A stretch of DNA of 52,202 bases from Acidimicrobiia bacterium (GCA_024281095.1 JAMXLJ010000062.1:1-52202), one strand, 5' to 3'. Counted from the first letter of the stretch, positions 18,072-27,090 are shown. The notes: a model not told the origin generated them from the sequence alone. Numbers and translations are program-made.

Positions 18072-18809
18072 ATGCAGCAACCCGACCCGGCTCCCACCGA
18101 CCCGGCTCCTACCGACCCGGCCGCGACCGACCAGATTCCGGTGGACCAGACTCCGGTGGTCGCCGCGCCGAGCGCCACGCTCGTGCTCCTGCGCGACGGC
18201 GCCAAGGGTGTCGAGGTTCTGCTCGTGCGACGCAACCGGCGTCTCGACTTTCACGGTGGCGCCTGGGTCTTCCCCGGCGGCCGCATCGACCCGGCCGACA
18301 CCGCGCCCGGCGGTGGCGAGCTCGAAGCGGCTCGACGCGCGGCCGTGCGCGAGCTCCAGGAGGAAGCCGGGCTCACGGTGGACGGCGAGCAGCTCCTCCA
18401 CCTGTCGACCTGGACGACACCGGAGATCGCGCCGAAGCGCTTCCGCACGCTTTTCTTCGTCGCGCGCGGTGACGGTGCGGTACAGGTCGACGGGGGAGAG
18501 ATCCACGACCACCGCTGGATCGCGCCGCGTGCCGCGCTCGACCTCCAGCGCGACGGCGAGCTCGAGCTGCCGCCGCCACAACATGTGACGCTTCTCATGA
18601 TCGAGCCGTTCTCGTCGGTCGACGCGGCCTTGCACGCGCTGCGGGCCTCCCCTGCGATGTCGTTCATGCCGCGCTTCGTGCGATCGGCGGACGGCCCGAT
18701 CTGCCTCTACGAAGGCGACGCGGGCTACGAGTCGGGCGAGCCGGACGCGCCCGGGCGCCGCCATCGGCTCGTGCTCGGCACGCCCGCATGGCGATACGAA
18801 CGAGGCTGA
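18072..18809 (+). CDS. Nudix hydrolase
   Basis: This 245-residue protein has the Nudix box GGELEAARRAAVRELQEEAG, with the REL-x-EE core that binds metal and hydrolyses nucleoside diphosphate-linked compounds. A GGAWVFPGGRID segment precedes it and a C-terminal extension of about 90 residues follows, as in the NUDT19/YfcD-like group acting on CoA or similar substrates (inference). The first 30 residues hold an irregular Asp-Pro-Ala-Pro-Thr repeat that looks disordered. The ATG at 18072 follows the phosphoesterase by 7 nt. Confidence 0.9.
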   Translation: MQQPDPAPTDPAPTDPAATDQIPVDQTPVVAAPSATLVLLRDGAKGVEVLLVRRNRRLDFHGGAWVFPGGRIDPADTAPGGGELEAARRAAVRELQEEAGLTVDGEQLLHLSTWTTPEIAPKRFRTLFFVARGDGAVQVDGGEIHDHRWIAPRAALDLQRDGELELPPPQHVTLLMIEPFSSVDAALHALRASPAMSFMPRFVRSADGPICLYEGDAGYESGEPDAPGRRHRLVLGTPAWRYERG

Positions 18810-18863
18810 AAGCGCGGCCGCGGATACCCGATCTCGCGAGGAGCGCCCACTACGCTGCCGTCG

Positions 18864-20741
18864 GTGCACATGCACACGGTGCGTCCGCGCCCCCGCGCGC
18901 TGCTCGTTGCGTCCAGCCTCGTCGTCGTAGCGGGGCTCATCGCCGGTTCGTTCGCTCTGTTCGGCGCGCCGTGGAGATCGACCGCGAGAGCTGCGCGTGC
19001 ACAAGGTCACCCTGTCGACGGGCGCGCGCCCACGACCGCCAACACCGCTCCCCACGAATCCCTGCGCGCCGACTGGGTCGTCGCCGAGAACGCGAAGCCC
19101 GGCACATCCGACTGGCGCATCGCCAAGGCGCCGAAGCCGGGTGAGATCGAGGGCTATGCCGACGGCGTGAGCGCGCAACAAGGCGACACGGTCAGGTTGT
19201 TCGTGTCCACGACCGCGCCGACGTACGACGTCGAAGCCTTCCGCATGGGCTACTACCAAGGGTTGTGGGGCCGGCGGGTCTGGAACATCACCGGCATGCC
19301 CGGCGTCAGGCAGGCCCGTCCGACCGTGACGTCGGGTGTCAACCTCATCGAGGCCCGGTGGCAGCCGTCGCTACCGGTTCGCATCGACACGTCGTGGCCG
19401 CCGGGCGACTACCTCTTCAAGCTCACTGCTTCGACGGGCGGTCAGCAGTGGATCCCGCTGACGGTCCGCGAGGACACGAGCCGGGCCGCGTTCATGGTGA
19501 TGAATGCGGTGACGAACTGGCAGGCCTACAACACGTGGGGCGGTTGCTCCCTGTACATGTGCCCCGGGTGGAACAGCGGCGGGAGCAACAGCAACAGCAA
19601 CAACAACGGCCGTAGCAGCCGTGGGAACAGCATGATCGGCGACGCCACCGTCGGGAGCACGACGACGAGCGGCATTGGTGGCGCGACCGGCAGCAGCACG
19701 TCGACGGGCAGTACCGGCAGCGGTGCCACGACCAGCACGAGCGGCAGGAGTGGATCGGGCAGCAGGACCCGCGGCGGCAGCACCGGGAGCGGCAGCGGGA
19801 GCAGCAGCACGAGCTCGCCCACCGGCGGGCGAGCAGAGGAAGTGTCGTTCGACCGGCCGTACGCGTACGGCAGCGGCGCGGCGGACTTCACCGGCAACGA
19901 GTTGCCGTTGGTTGCGCTCATGGAGACGTACGGCTTCGACGTCACGTACACCACCAGTGTCGATCTCGACCGCCATCCCGAGCTCGTGCTCCAACACGCC
20001 GCACTCCTGTCGCTCGGGCACGACGAGTACTGGTCGAAGGCGATGTTCGACGGCGCGCAAGCGGCGCGCGACCACGGTGTCAACATCGCGTTCTTCGGCG
20101 CGAACGCGATCTACCGCCAGATCCGTCTCGTGTCGTCGCCGCTCGGTCCGCAGCGGCGCCAGATCAACTACCGGTCCACTGCGGATCCAATCCGGAGGAC
20201 GGACCCGGCCCTGACGACCGTGAGCTGGCGCGAGTCGCCGGTGAACCGCCCGGAGCAGACCCTGATCGGCCAGCAGTACGAGTGCAACCCCGTGCGCGCC
20301 GACCTCGTCGTCGCCGACCCCTCGTCGTGGGTCTACGCAGGCACCGGTCTGAGGAAGGGCGACCACGTGCCCATCACCGTGGGCACCGAGTACGACCGCT
20401 ACGACCCGAACGTGCCCGGTCCCGCGAACGTCGAGGTGCTCGCGCACTCGCCCGTGCGCTGCCAGGGTCGGTCGAGCTATGCGGACGTGACGTACTACAC
20501 CGCGCCCGGCGCGGGCGGCGTGTTCGCGAGCGGCACGAACTGGTGGATCAGCAAGCTGAATCCGGCCGGTCCCGGCAACCCGCACGAGCCCGCGATCATC
20601 ACGATGACGATCAACGTGCTGCGCGTCTTCGGTACCGGCCCGGCGGGCCTCTCGCATCCGTCGGTCGCGAACTGGCAGGGGCTCCCGGGCATCCGCCACA
20701 CACGCAGCGTCACGACGTCGACGACCGCGTCGAGCAACTGA
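18864..20741 (+). CDS. Exported N,N-dimethylformamidase beta subunit-like protein
   Basis: This 625-residue protein has an N-terminal hydrophobic anchor or signal (about 12-36). A beta domain binding-like region follows (DWVVAENAKPGTSDW, EAFRMGYYQG), then the large C-terminal domain of the N,N-dimethylformamidase beta family (FMVMNAVTNWQAYNTWGG, VSFDRPYAYGSGAADF, LSLGHDEYWSKAM, NIAFFGANAIYRQI). Between NTWGGCSLYMCPGW and VSFDRPY sits an unusual Ser/Gly/Thr/Asn-rich insert at about residues 237-322. The reaction in these exported actinobacterial members is unknown. GTG at 18864 and ATG at 18870 are both possible. Confidence 0.8.
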   Translation: MHMHTVRPRPRALLVASSLVVVAGLIAGSFALFGAPWRSTARAARAQGHPVDGRAPTTANTAPHESLRADWVVAENAKPGTSDWRIAKAPKPGEIEGYADGVSAQQGDTVRLFVSTTAPTYDVEAFRMGYYQGLWGRRVWNITGMPGVRQARPTVTSGVNLIEARWQPSLPVRIDTSWPPGDYLFKLTASTGGQQWIPLTVREDTSRAAFMVMNAVTNWQAYNTWGGCSLYMCPGWNSGGSNSNSNNNGRSSRGNSMIGDATVGSTTTSGIGGATGSSTSTGSTGSGATTSTSGRSGSGSRTRGGSTGSGSGSSSTSSPTGGRAEEVSFDRPYAYGSGAADFTGNELPLVALMETYGFDVTYTTSVDLDRHPELVLQHAALLSLGHDEYWSKAMFDGAQAARDHGVNIAFFGANAIYRQIRLVSSPLGPQRRQINYRSTADPIRRTDPALTTVSWRESPVNRPEQTLIGQQYECNPVRADLVVADPSSWVYAGTGLRKGDHVPITVGTEYDRYDPNVPGPANVEVLAHSPVRCQGRSSYADVTYYTAPGAGGVFASGTNWWISKLNPAGPGNPHEPAIITMTINVLRVFGTGPAGLSHPSVANWQGLPGIRHTRSVTTSTTASSN

Positions 20742-20749
20742 GCTCTCTC

Positions 20750-21313
20750 GTGCCCGCCAACCCCAGGCCGGCGCGTCTCGTGCTGATCCGGCATGCACAT
20801 CCCCATGCGGGGTATGCCCAAGACGAAGATCCGGGCCTCGACGACCTCGGGCGCCGGCAGGCCGCGTCGATGCGCGATGCCGTCACGCCCCTCGGCCCTC
20901 GGCCGATCCTCGTGTCGCCGTTGCGCCGCACCCGCGAAACCGCGTCCGTGCTCGAGGAAGCGTGGGCCACGCCGGCCACGGTCGAGCCGAGGGTCGGCGA
21001 GATCCCCTCGCCGTTCGGGCTGGGCGAGCGTTCGACGTGGCTGCGGTCGGTGCTGGCGAGCACGTGGAGCGAACAGCCATCCGAGCTGCTGCAGTGGCGC
21101 GACCGCGTGCTCGACACACTCCGCGCGGTGCGGTCGGACACCGTCGTCGTGACTCATTTCGTGGCGATCAACGTTGTCGCCGGCGCGGCGACCGGCGACG
21201 AACGCATCACCAATTGCCTTCCCGACTACTGCTCGCAGACCATCGTCGACGTCGACGCGGACGGCTTCACCCTCGTCGAGACGGGCGCGCAGGCGTCGAC
21301 GCAGATCAGATGA
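20750..21313 (+). CDS. Histidine phosphatase superfamily protein
   Basis: This 187-residue protein is of the phosphoglycerate mutase-like type. It has the catalytic VLIRHAH (RHG variant with Ala), the second arginine in SPLRRTRETA, and the late VVTHFVAIN with the second catalytic His. An acidic residue in VGEIPSP fits the proton donor. The GTG at 20750 starts 8 nt after the dimethylformamidase-like gene. The phosphatase substrate is not evident. Confidence 0.85.
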   Translation: MPANPRPARLVLIRHAHPHAGYAQDEDPGLDDLGRRQAASMRDAVTPLGPRPILVSPLRRTRETASVLEEAWATPATVEPRVGEIPSPFGLGERSTWLRSVLASTWSEQPSELLQWRDRVLDTLRAVRSDTVVVTHFVAINVVAGAATGDERITNCLPDYCSQTIVDVDADGFTLVETGAQASTQIR

Positions 21314-21342
21314 ACGGCGACATCACTGAAGTGGTCGTGCGG

Positions 21343-22488
21343 TCAGAGGCCGATCAGGTCGGCGACGCGCGCGCGGTGGGTTGCCGCGCTGCCGAACAGC
21401 ACACTGCTCGCCTGCGCGCGCCGCACGTAGAGATGCATGTCGTGCTCCCACGTGTAGCCGATGCCGCCGTGCACCTGGATGCCTTCTTTGGCGAGCTTGT
21501 GCGCCGCGTCGGCCGCAGCGGCCTTCGCCATGGAAGCGGCGAGGGTACGGCGCGGGTCGCCTTCGGCAAGGGTGAGCGCGGCGAAGTACCCAGTCGCCCG
21601 CGCCCGTTCGAGCAGGACGAGCATGTCGGCGAACTTGTGCTTCGTGGCTTGGAACGAGCCGATCGGCACGCCGAACTGCTCACGCTGCTTCGCGTAGTCG
21701 AGTGTGACGTCGAAGATGCTCTGGCACGTGCCCACGAGCTCGATCGCGAGCGCCGCGACACTCTCTTCGCACGCGCGCCGCAACGCTTCGGCCACGCTCG
21801 GGCCCGGCTGGCCGAGCACTCGGTCCGCATCGACATGGACGTCGCGCAGCTCGACCGTTCCGACGACACGGCTGACGTCGACCGAGGGCAGCGAGGTGGA
21901 GGTCACGGCGTCGCCGGGCACGACGAACGCACCCACGCCGTCGTCGCCGGACGTGCCGGGCACACGCGCGACGACGACGATCTCGGCCGCGACATCCGGC
22001 TCGAAGACGAAATGCTTCGTGCCGCGCAACGTATAGCCGGCGCCCGAGGGTTGGGCGACCGCGGCGACACGAGCGGGGTCGAAGCCGCCGGACTCCTCGG
22101 CGATCGCGAGCGTTCCCGTCGACCCGTGCTCTGCGACCGGAGAGAGGAACCGTGCCCGTTGCTCCTCGTCGCCGGCTTCGCGCACGGCCGGCACGAACTG
22201 CGACACCGTAGGCAGGTAGGGCCCGGGCGCGACCACCCGTCCCAGCTCCTCGACGACGACCGCGAGCTCGACCGCACCGAGGCCGAGACCACCCGTCGAC
22301 TCCGGGACGGTCAGCGCCGGCCAGCCGAGCTCCACCATCCGGCTCCACAGCTCGTCGGCGTTGGAGTCGCCGCCGTGCCAGCGCTTCTCGACGAGCGTAC
22401 GAACCGAGCTCATCGGACACTCGCGTTCGAGCACCGCGCGCACACCGTCGCGCAGCTCGTCCTGCTCGGCCGTGAACTCCAACTCCAT
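21343..22488 (-). CDS. Acyl-CoA dehydrogenase
   Basis: This 381-residue flavoprotein of the FadE type introduces the alpha-beta double bond into acyl-CoA. It has the N-terminal helical domain (MELEFTAEQDELRDGVRAVL), the FAD-binding middle (FAIAEESGGFDP; YTLRGTKHFVFEP) and the C-terminal HGGIGYTWEHDMHLYVRRA. That segment carries the acid/base region of actinobacterial, often steroid-type, FadE proteins. A TGAC-N6-GTCA palindrome lies about 105 bp upstream, and a GC-rich hairpin (22520-22541) lies in the leader. It probably acts with the acyl-CoA ligase just upstream. Confidence 0.92.
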   Translation of the reverse strand: MELEFTAEQDELRDGVRAVLERECPMSSVRTLVEKRWHGGDSNADELWSRMVELGWPALTVPESTGGLGLGAVELAVVVEELGRVVAPGPYLPTVSQFVPAVREAGDEEQRARFLSPVAEHGSTGTLAIAEESGGFDPARVAAVAQPSGAGYTLRGTKHFVFEPDVAAEIVVVARVPGTSGDDGVGAFVVPGDAVTSTSLPSVDVSRVVGTVELRDVHVDADRVLGQPGPSVAEALRRACEESVAALAIELVGTCQSIFDVTLDYAKQREQFGVPIGSFQATKHKFADMLVLLERARATGYFAALTLAEGDPRRTLAASMAKAAAADAAHKLAKEGIQVHGGIGYTWEHDMHLYVRRAQASSVLFGSAATHRARVADLIGL

Positions 22489-22519
22489 ATCTATGGCCGC
22501 ATCTCTGGCCGCGCTCGCC

Positions 22520-22541
22520 GGGGCCCGGGAGACCCGGCCCC
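22520..22541. terminator. GC-rich hairpin between ligase and dehydrogenase genes
   Basis: GGGGCC pairs with GGCCCC around an inner GGG/CCC with one bulged C and an AGA loop. It lies between the acyl-CoA ligase stop and the dehydrogenase start, downstream of the operator at 22593 on the reverse strand. It could terminate the ligase transcript or attenuate the dehydrogenase mRNA. Confidence 0.35.
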
Positions 22542-22592
22542 CAGACGTTTGCCGCTCCGGCCGGCCGACAGCGAGTCACCCGTTCGGTGATA

Positions 22593-22606
22593 TGACACGG
22601 GCGTCA
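22593..22606. promoter_or_regulatory. TGAC-N6-GTCA operator candidate (site 1)
   Basis: TGACACGGGCGTCA lies upstream of the acyl-CoA dehydrogenase gene (start 22488) and overlaps the stop of the upstream ligase gene. On the reverse strand it is followed directly by TATCAC, a possible -10. It is one of five copies of this palindrome seen in the window. Confidence 0.5.
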
Positions 22607-24103
22607 GACTACCGGGGCCTCGACGAGCGCGGCCAACGATCGCCGGTCGACCTTCTCGCCCGCCGTGAGGGGCAGTGAATCGACGATCCGCAACCCTTCC
22701 GGCAGCTTGTACGCCGCGAGCCGGTCGGTCGCGAACTCGCGCAGCTCCGCGAGCGTCACGGGCTCCGTCGAATCGCGCGCGACCACGCACGCGACGCCGA
22801 TCTCGCCCATGACGGGGTCGGGCCGCGGCACGACCGCAACTGCGGCGACGCGTGGATGGGTGGACAGGACCGCCTCCACCTCCACGGGATAGACGTTGTA
22901 CCCGCCGCGCACGTACATCTCCTTGCTCCGACCGACGAGGCGGAGCCGGCCTCGGTCGTCGATCCATCCGAGATCACCGGTGCGCACGTGCCCGCTCGGC
23001 GTGAACGCGGCCTCGGTCTGCGCTTCGTCGTGCCAGTAGCCCGTCATCACGGCGGGTGAGCGCAGACAGACCTGCCCGACCTCTCCGGCCGGCACGGGTC
23101 TGTCGTCGGGATCGAGCACCGCGAGGTCGACCGACGGGTGCGGACGCCCGACGCTGACGACTGCGTCTTCTTCCGGATCGTCGAACGCCGTGCCCAGACC
23201 GATTCCCGCCTCGGTGCACGAGTAGCGGGTGGCGAGCTTCGCGTGGAAGCGGGCGCGCGCTTCCTGCGCGAGCCCCGGCGTGATCGGCCCGCCGCCGACG
23301 ACGATGAAGTGCACGCTGTCGAGGTCGTACGCGTCGAAGTCGGGTTGCCGCAACATCAGCGCGAGTTGGGTGGGCACGCCCGACACCGTGGTCATGTGTT
23401 GCTCGGCGAGCAGCCGCAGCGCGGCGTCAGCCCTCCACCTCGTCATCATGAAGTTCACCCCGCCACGCCGCAGGTTGCCCGGAAGCTTCGTCATGAAGCC
23501 GAGGTGCGCGAACGACGTGCCCATGAATCCGCGTCCACCACCACCCCACGCGTCGCCGACGTCGGTGCGGGTGATGAACTCGAGCTGGCGGTTGCCGTAG
23601 AGCGCGCCCTTCGGGAGGCCCGTGGTTCCGGAAGTGAAGATGATCGCGACCGCGCGCTCGGGGTCGGATGTGAGCTCGGGCGGCGAATCGTCCCGGGCCC
23701 GCACCGAATCGAGGAGCTCGCCGAGCGACGCAGCCGTCGCGGTCACCACCACGTCGGCGCCACCGGGAGCGCTGCGCAAGAGGTCCGGACCCGTGATGAC
23801 GAGACGTGGTCGTGCGAGTGCGACGACGGCGTCGCGTTCGGCCGGCGCCAGCCGGTCGTTGACACCGGCGGTGATCGCACCGATCTTCGCGGCTGCGACG
23901 TACGAGAACAGGTACTCCGGGCCGGGCGGCAGCACCAACGCGACGACGTCGCCTTCTCGCACGCCGCGCAGCGCCATCCCGACGGCGACCTCGTCGGAGA
24001 CACGGTCGAGGTCGCGGTACGTGACCGGCCATCCCGACGCAGTGACGTAGGCAGTAGCATCCGCGAACCGTCGAGCCGCTTCGCGAGTCGTCGCCGGGAG
24101 CAT
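22604..24103 (-). CDS. AMP-forming acyl-CoA synthetase
   Basis: This 499-residue ANL-superfamily enzyme activates a carboxylic acid with ATP and CoA. It has the P-loop IIFTSGTTGLPKG, the A5-type segment YSCTEAG, the hinge-region TGDLGWIDDRGRLRLVGRSKEM and the C-terminal lysine in LTAGEKVDRR. It resembles FadD3/FadD13-type actinobacterial ligases, so fatty or steroid-ring acids are possible substrates (inference). The ATG at 24103 is one base from the divergent TetR GTG, and TTAGATT upstream could be its -10. Confidence 0.93.
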   Translation of the reverse strand: MLPATTREAARRFADATAYVTASGWPVTYRDLDRVSDEVAVGMALRGVREGDVVALVLPPGPEYLFSYVAAAKIGAITAGVNDRLAPAERDAVVALARPRLVITGPDLLRSAPGGADVVVTATAASLGELLDSVRARDDSPPELTSDPERAVAIIFTSGTTGLPKGALYGNRQLEFITRTDVGDAWGGGGRGFMGTSFAHLGFMTKLPGNLRRGGVNFMMTRWRADAALRLLAEQHMTTVSGVPTQLALMLRQPDFDAYDLDSVHFIVVGGGPITPGLAQEARARFHAKLATRYSCTEAGIGLGTAFDDPEEDAVVSVGRPHPSVDLAVLDPDDRPVPAGEVGQVCLRSPAVMTGYWHDEAQTEAAFTPSGHVRTGDLGWIDDRGRLRLVGRSKEMYVRGGYNVYPVEVEAVLSTHPRVAAVAVVPRPDPVMGEIGVACVVARDSTEPVTLAELREFATDRLAAYKLPEGLRIVDSLPLTAGEKVDRRSLAALVEAPVV

Positions 24104-24104
24104 C

Positions 24105-24815
24105 GTGAGCGAATCTAACAAGCCGACCCGAGGGCGTGACCCGAACCGGCGCGGGCGCCGGGGCCCGGTGAACGGCCAGGCCACCGGCACGCCCGCAAGC
24201 CAGCGGGAGTTGCGGGCCCAGGGACGGCGCACCATGCGCAAGCTGCTCGACGCCGGCATGCGCGTGTTCGCCGAGCGCGGATACCACGCGGCGCGGGTCG
24301 ATGACATCGTGCGCGCGGCCCGCACGTCGCACGGCACGTTCTACCTGTACTTCGCGAGCAAGGAAGACCTCCTGCGCGCGCTCGCTGTGGAATGCGCGCA
24401 GGAATGGACTGATCTTGCCGCCTCCATCGGGCCGATCACGCGCGACGACGCCGGCTTCGAGGAGCTCCGCCGATTCCTCGGCGGCTTCGTCGGCACGTAC
24501 CGGCGGTACGGCCCGATCATCCGGGCGTGGATGGAAGACCAGGGCGGCGACCGCGAGATCGGCCGCCTCGGGGTGCGGTCGTTCACCGCGATCGCGAGCG
24601 CGCTCGGCGAGCGGATGGACGAAGTCGGCGCGCCGCACGCCGTCGACAGCGCCACGTCGGTGGCCGCGTTGATGGCGATGCTCGAGCGGTTCAACTACGT
24701 GCTCGTCTCGCGCCGCATCGATGTCGACGACGACGTGATGCTCGACTCGCTCGCTCGCCTCGTGCACCGCGGATTCTTCTTCGGGGCCGAGCGCGGGATG
24801 GCGGCCTCGCGGTAA
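24105..24815 (+). CDS. TetR family transcriptional regulator
   Basis: This 236-residue protein has the TetR helix-turn-helix (RRTMRKLLDAGMRVFAERG, then ARVDDIVRAARTSHGTFYLYF) and a helical ligand-binding domain. It is divergent from the acyl-CoA ligase and may control it and nearby catabolic genes. The GTG at 24105 leaves a one-base gap to the ligase ATG; a GTG at 24168 would leave room for a promoter and lose only 21 disordered residues, so the true start is unsure. The gene converges on a thiolase gene across a strong hairpin. Confidence 0.88.
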   Translation: MSESNKPTRGRDPNRRGRRGPVNGQATGTPASQRELRAQGRRTMRKLLDAGMRVFAERGYHAARVDDIVRAARTSHGTFYLYFASKEDLLRALAVECAQEWTDLAASIGPITRDDAGFEELRRFLGGFVGTYRRYGPIIRAWMEDQGGDREIGRLGVRSFTAIASALGERMDEVGAPHAVDSATSVAALMAMLERFNYVLVSRRIDVDDDVMLDSLARLVHRGFFFGAERGMAASR

Positions 24816-24839
24816 CCGCGCCAGGGCGCCGGTCGGCAG

Positions 24840-24887
24840 GTGCGGCTCGACGGCGACGACCCGCGGCGCCTCGCCGTCGATCCGCAC
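24840..24887. terminator. Bidirectional hairpin terminator
   Basis: GTGCGG (24840-24845)/CCGCAC (24882-24887) and TCGACGGCGA (24847-24856)/TCGCCGTCGA (24871-24880) form a 16-bp stem with one mismatch and a 14-nt loop. It lies between the convergent TetR and thiolase genes, where it can serve both. It lacks a T-tract. Confidence 0.6.
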
Positions 24888-24909
24888 CGAGCGCGCGGCC
24901 GCGCGGTTC

Positions 24910-26058
24910 CTAGTCAACGCCGAGGAGCACGGTGCTCGCCGACGAGAACCAGCCACCGGTGCCGTTCACGCAGCAGATCTCGGCGTCGGGAACCTGACGG
25001 TCGCCGGCTTCGCCGCGCAGCTGCCGGACCGCCTCGACGAGCAGGAACATGCCGCGCATGCCGGGGTGACAACACGACAGGCCGCCGCCGTCGGTGTTGG
25101 TCGGCAGCGCGCCGCCGACACGCATCCGGCCGTCGGCGACGAACGGGCCGGCTTCGCCCTTCTTGCAGAAGCCGAGTGCCTCGAACGACAGCAGGACCAT
25201 CGGCGTGAACGCGTCGTAGATCTGACAAAGGTCGACGTCGTCGGGTGTGAGCCCGGCCCGCTGGAATGCGAGCTTCGCGGAGCGCACGGCCGGAGACTCG
25301 GTGAAGTCCTCCCACTCGCTCATCGTGGTGTGGTCGACGGTCTCACCCGTGCCGAGGACCCAGACAGGTCGCTGGGCGAGATCACCGGCCCGGTCCTCCG
25401 ACGTGAGCACGACCGCGCCACCGCCGTCCGACCGGATGCAGCAGTGCAGCTTCGTGAGGGGATCGGCCATCATGCGCGAGCTCTGCACGTCGTCGATCGT
25501 GATCGGATCGCGGTAGTAGGCGAACGGCGTGAGCGACGCGTTGTAGCGGCTCGACACCGCGATCTCCGCCAGTTCCTCCATCGTGGTGCCGAACTCGTGC
25601 ATGTGCCGCCGGGCCACCATCGCGTACTTGGAGATGAGCGTGTGGCCGTACGGAACGTCGAACTGCACCGGGCCCCGCGCGCCGAACGACAAGTTCGCGC
25701 TGCGCCGGCGGGCCTTGAGGTCGGCCCGGGCGGTCGACCCGTAGACGAGCACCGCGACCTCGGCGTGCCCGGCCGCGATCGCGTCGGCCGCGTGGCCGAC
25801 CATGAACTCCCACGTGCTACCGCCGACACCGGTGCCGTCGACCCATGTGGGCCGCAACCCGAGATACTCCGCGACCTCCACCGGTGCGAGCAGGCCCGTC
25901 CCGCTCGACGCGAAGCCGTCGATGTCGCCTTTCGCGAGCCCCGCGTCGGCGATCGCCCGGCTCGCGGCCTGGTAGTGCAACTCGAACGGCGACTTCACGT
26001 CGACCCGCCCGATATCCGACAGCGCCGCGCCGACGATCGCGACCCGACGACCGCTCAT
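24910..26058 (-). CDS. Thiolase-fold lipid-transfer protein (Ltp type)
   Basis: This 382-residue protein has the thiolase fold of the SCP-x/Ltp group. It has VAIVGAALSDIG at the N-terminus, a GTGVGGSTWEF segment where condensing thiolases have the nucleophilic Cys (here Ser/Thr), an IYDAFTP segment and CCVNGTGGWFS near the end. Such proteins cleave or transfer acyl chains in fatty acid and steroid side-chain catabolism. It lies 57 nt after the SDR gene on the same strand and is probably in one transcript with it. It is convergent with tetR. Confidence 0.88.
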   Translation of the reverse strand: MSGRRVAIVGAALSDIGRVDVKSPFELHYQAASRAIADAGLAKGDIDGFASSGTGLLAPVEVAEYLGLRPTWVDGTGVGGSTWEFMVGHAADAIAAGHAEVAVLVYGSTARADLKARRRSANLSFGARGPVQFDVPYGHTLISKYAMVARRHMHEFGTTMEELAEIAVSSRYNASLTPFAYYRDPITIDDVQSSRMMADPLTKLHCCIRSDGGGAVVLTSEDRAGDLAQRPVWVLGTGETVDHTTMSEWEDFTESPAVRSAKLAFQRAGLTPDDVDLCQIYDAFTPMVLLSFEALGFCKKGEAGPFVADGRMRVGGALPTNTDGGGLSCCHPGMRGMFLLVEAVRQLRGEAGDRQVPDAEICCVNGTGGWFSSASTVLLGVD

Positions 26059-26115
26059 GCGACCGCCGGGTGCACGAGGAGCAGTCGCAGCACGCGCATC
26101 ATCACCGAGATCGCA

Positions 26116-27048
26116 CTATCGCTGGATACGCGCGATTCCGGGGTTGACGGTGTTGAACACGAACTTGTGCAACGTCTGGCCGATGTCGACCGGGTCCCAC
26201 CGCTGCGGGTTGCCCTCCTTGTCCTTCGCGAAGAACTGCTCACCGAGCTCCCACGGCCGGTACAGCGCGAGGTTGTTGCCGACGAGGCGCAGCACCTGCC
26301 CGGTGACCGGGATCGAGTCATCGGAGGCGAGCCACGCGACGCCCGGAGCGGAGTTACCGGGGTTCATGTTGTTGAACTCGGTGTACTCCTCGGGCTCCTT
26401 CACCTCGATGTCCTTCATCGCCTGGCCGACCATGCGGGTGAAGCCGCCGGGCCCGATCGCGTTCACGCGCACGCCGTAGCGGGAGAGCTCGAGGCTGGCG
26501 ATGATCGTCAGCGCGGCGATGCCCGCCTTCGCCGCCCCGTAGTTCGACTGGCTCGCCTGACCTTGCAGACCGGCGCTCGACACGGTGTTGACGACCGAGG
26601 CGCGCGGCTGGCGGCCTTCTTTCGACTCGTTGCGCCAATAGACCGATGCGTGGTGGACGGTGTTCCACGTGCCCTTCAGGTGCACACGGATGACGGCGTC
26701 GAAGTCTTCCTCGGCCATCGAGAAGATCATCTTGTCGCGCAGGATGCCGGCGTTGTTGACGAGCACGTCGAGCTTGCCGAACGTCTCGATGGCGGTGTTG
26801 ACGATGTTCTTCGCGCCGTTGAAGTCGGAGACGTCGTCGTAGTTCGCGACCGCTTCGCCGCCGCGCTGCTTGATCACGTCGACCACTTCGTCGGCGACAC
26901 GCTTGTCGCCGCCGCCGCCCGAGACCGCGCCACCCAGGTCGTTCACCACGACGCGTGCGCCTTGATCGGCCAGCTCGACCGCTTCGCCGCGACCCACGCC
27001 GTGGCCGGCGCCCGTGACGATGGCGACCTTGCCGTCGAGGATGCCCAT
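26116..27048 (-). CDS. SDR oxidoreductase (3-hydroxyacyl-CoA dehydrogenase type)
   Basis: This 310-residue enzyme has the Rossmann motif TGAGHGVGRGEA, VNNAG, and the catalytic Ser-Tyr-Lys in VSSAG/SNYGAAKAG. It resembles the dehydrogenase part of 17-beta-HSD type 4, which oxidises 3-hydroxyacyl-CoA; the long C-terminus (about 240-310) fits this group. It probably works with the divergent MaoC-type hydratase, the preceding step of beta-oxidation. An operator candidate at 27077 lies 29 bp upstream of the ATG. Confidence 0.9.
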   Translation of the reverse strand: MGILDGKVAIVTGAGHGVGRGEAVELADQGARVVVNDLGGAVSGGGGDKRVADEVVDVIKQRGGEAVANYDDVSDFNGAKNIVNTAIETFGKLDVLVNNAGILRDKMIFSMAEEDFDAVIRVHLKGTWNTVHHASVYWRNESKEGRQPRASVVNTVSSAGLQGQASQSNYGAAKAGIAALTIIASLELSRYGVRVNAIGPGGFTRMVGQAMKDIEVKEPEEYTEFNNMNPGNSAPGVAWLASDDSIPVTGQVLRLVGNNLALYRPWELGEQFFAKDKEGNPQRWDPVDIGQTLHKFVFNTVNPGIARIQR

Positions 27049-27076
27049 TTGCGCGTTCCTTCCGTCGCGAGAAAAC

Positions 27077-27090
27077 TGACGTGGCCGTCA
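27077..27090. promoter_or_regulatory. TGAC-N6-GTCA operator candidate (site 2)
   Basis: TGACGTGGCCGTCA lies in the 155-bp divergent region between the SDR gene (start 27048) and the MaoC-type gene (start 27204). It could control both. Same 14-bp pattern as sites at 22593, 31388, 31473 and 38660. Confidence 0.55.

Noticed and set aside
20962-22590. Forward open frame of 542 codons opposite the acyl-CoA dehydrogenase
   Set aside because: No domain, overlaps two well-supported genes, and is rich in Arg/His/Glu as expected for antisense.
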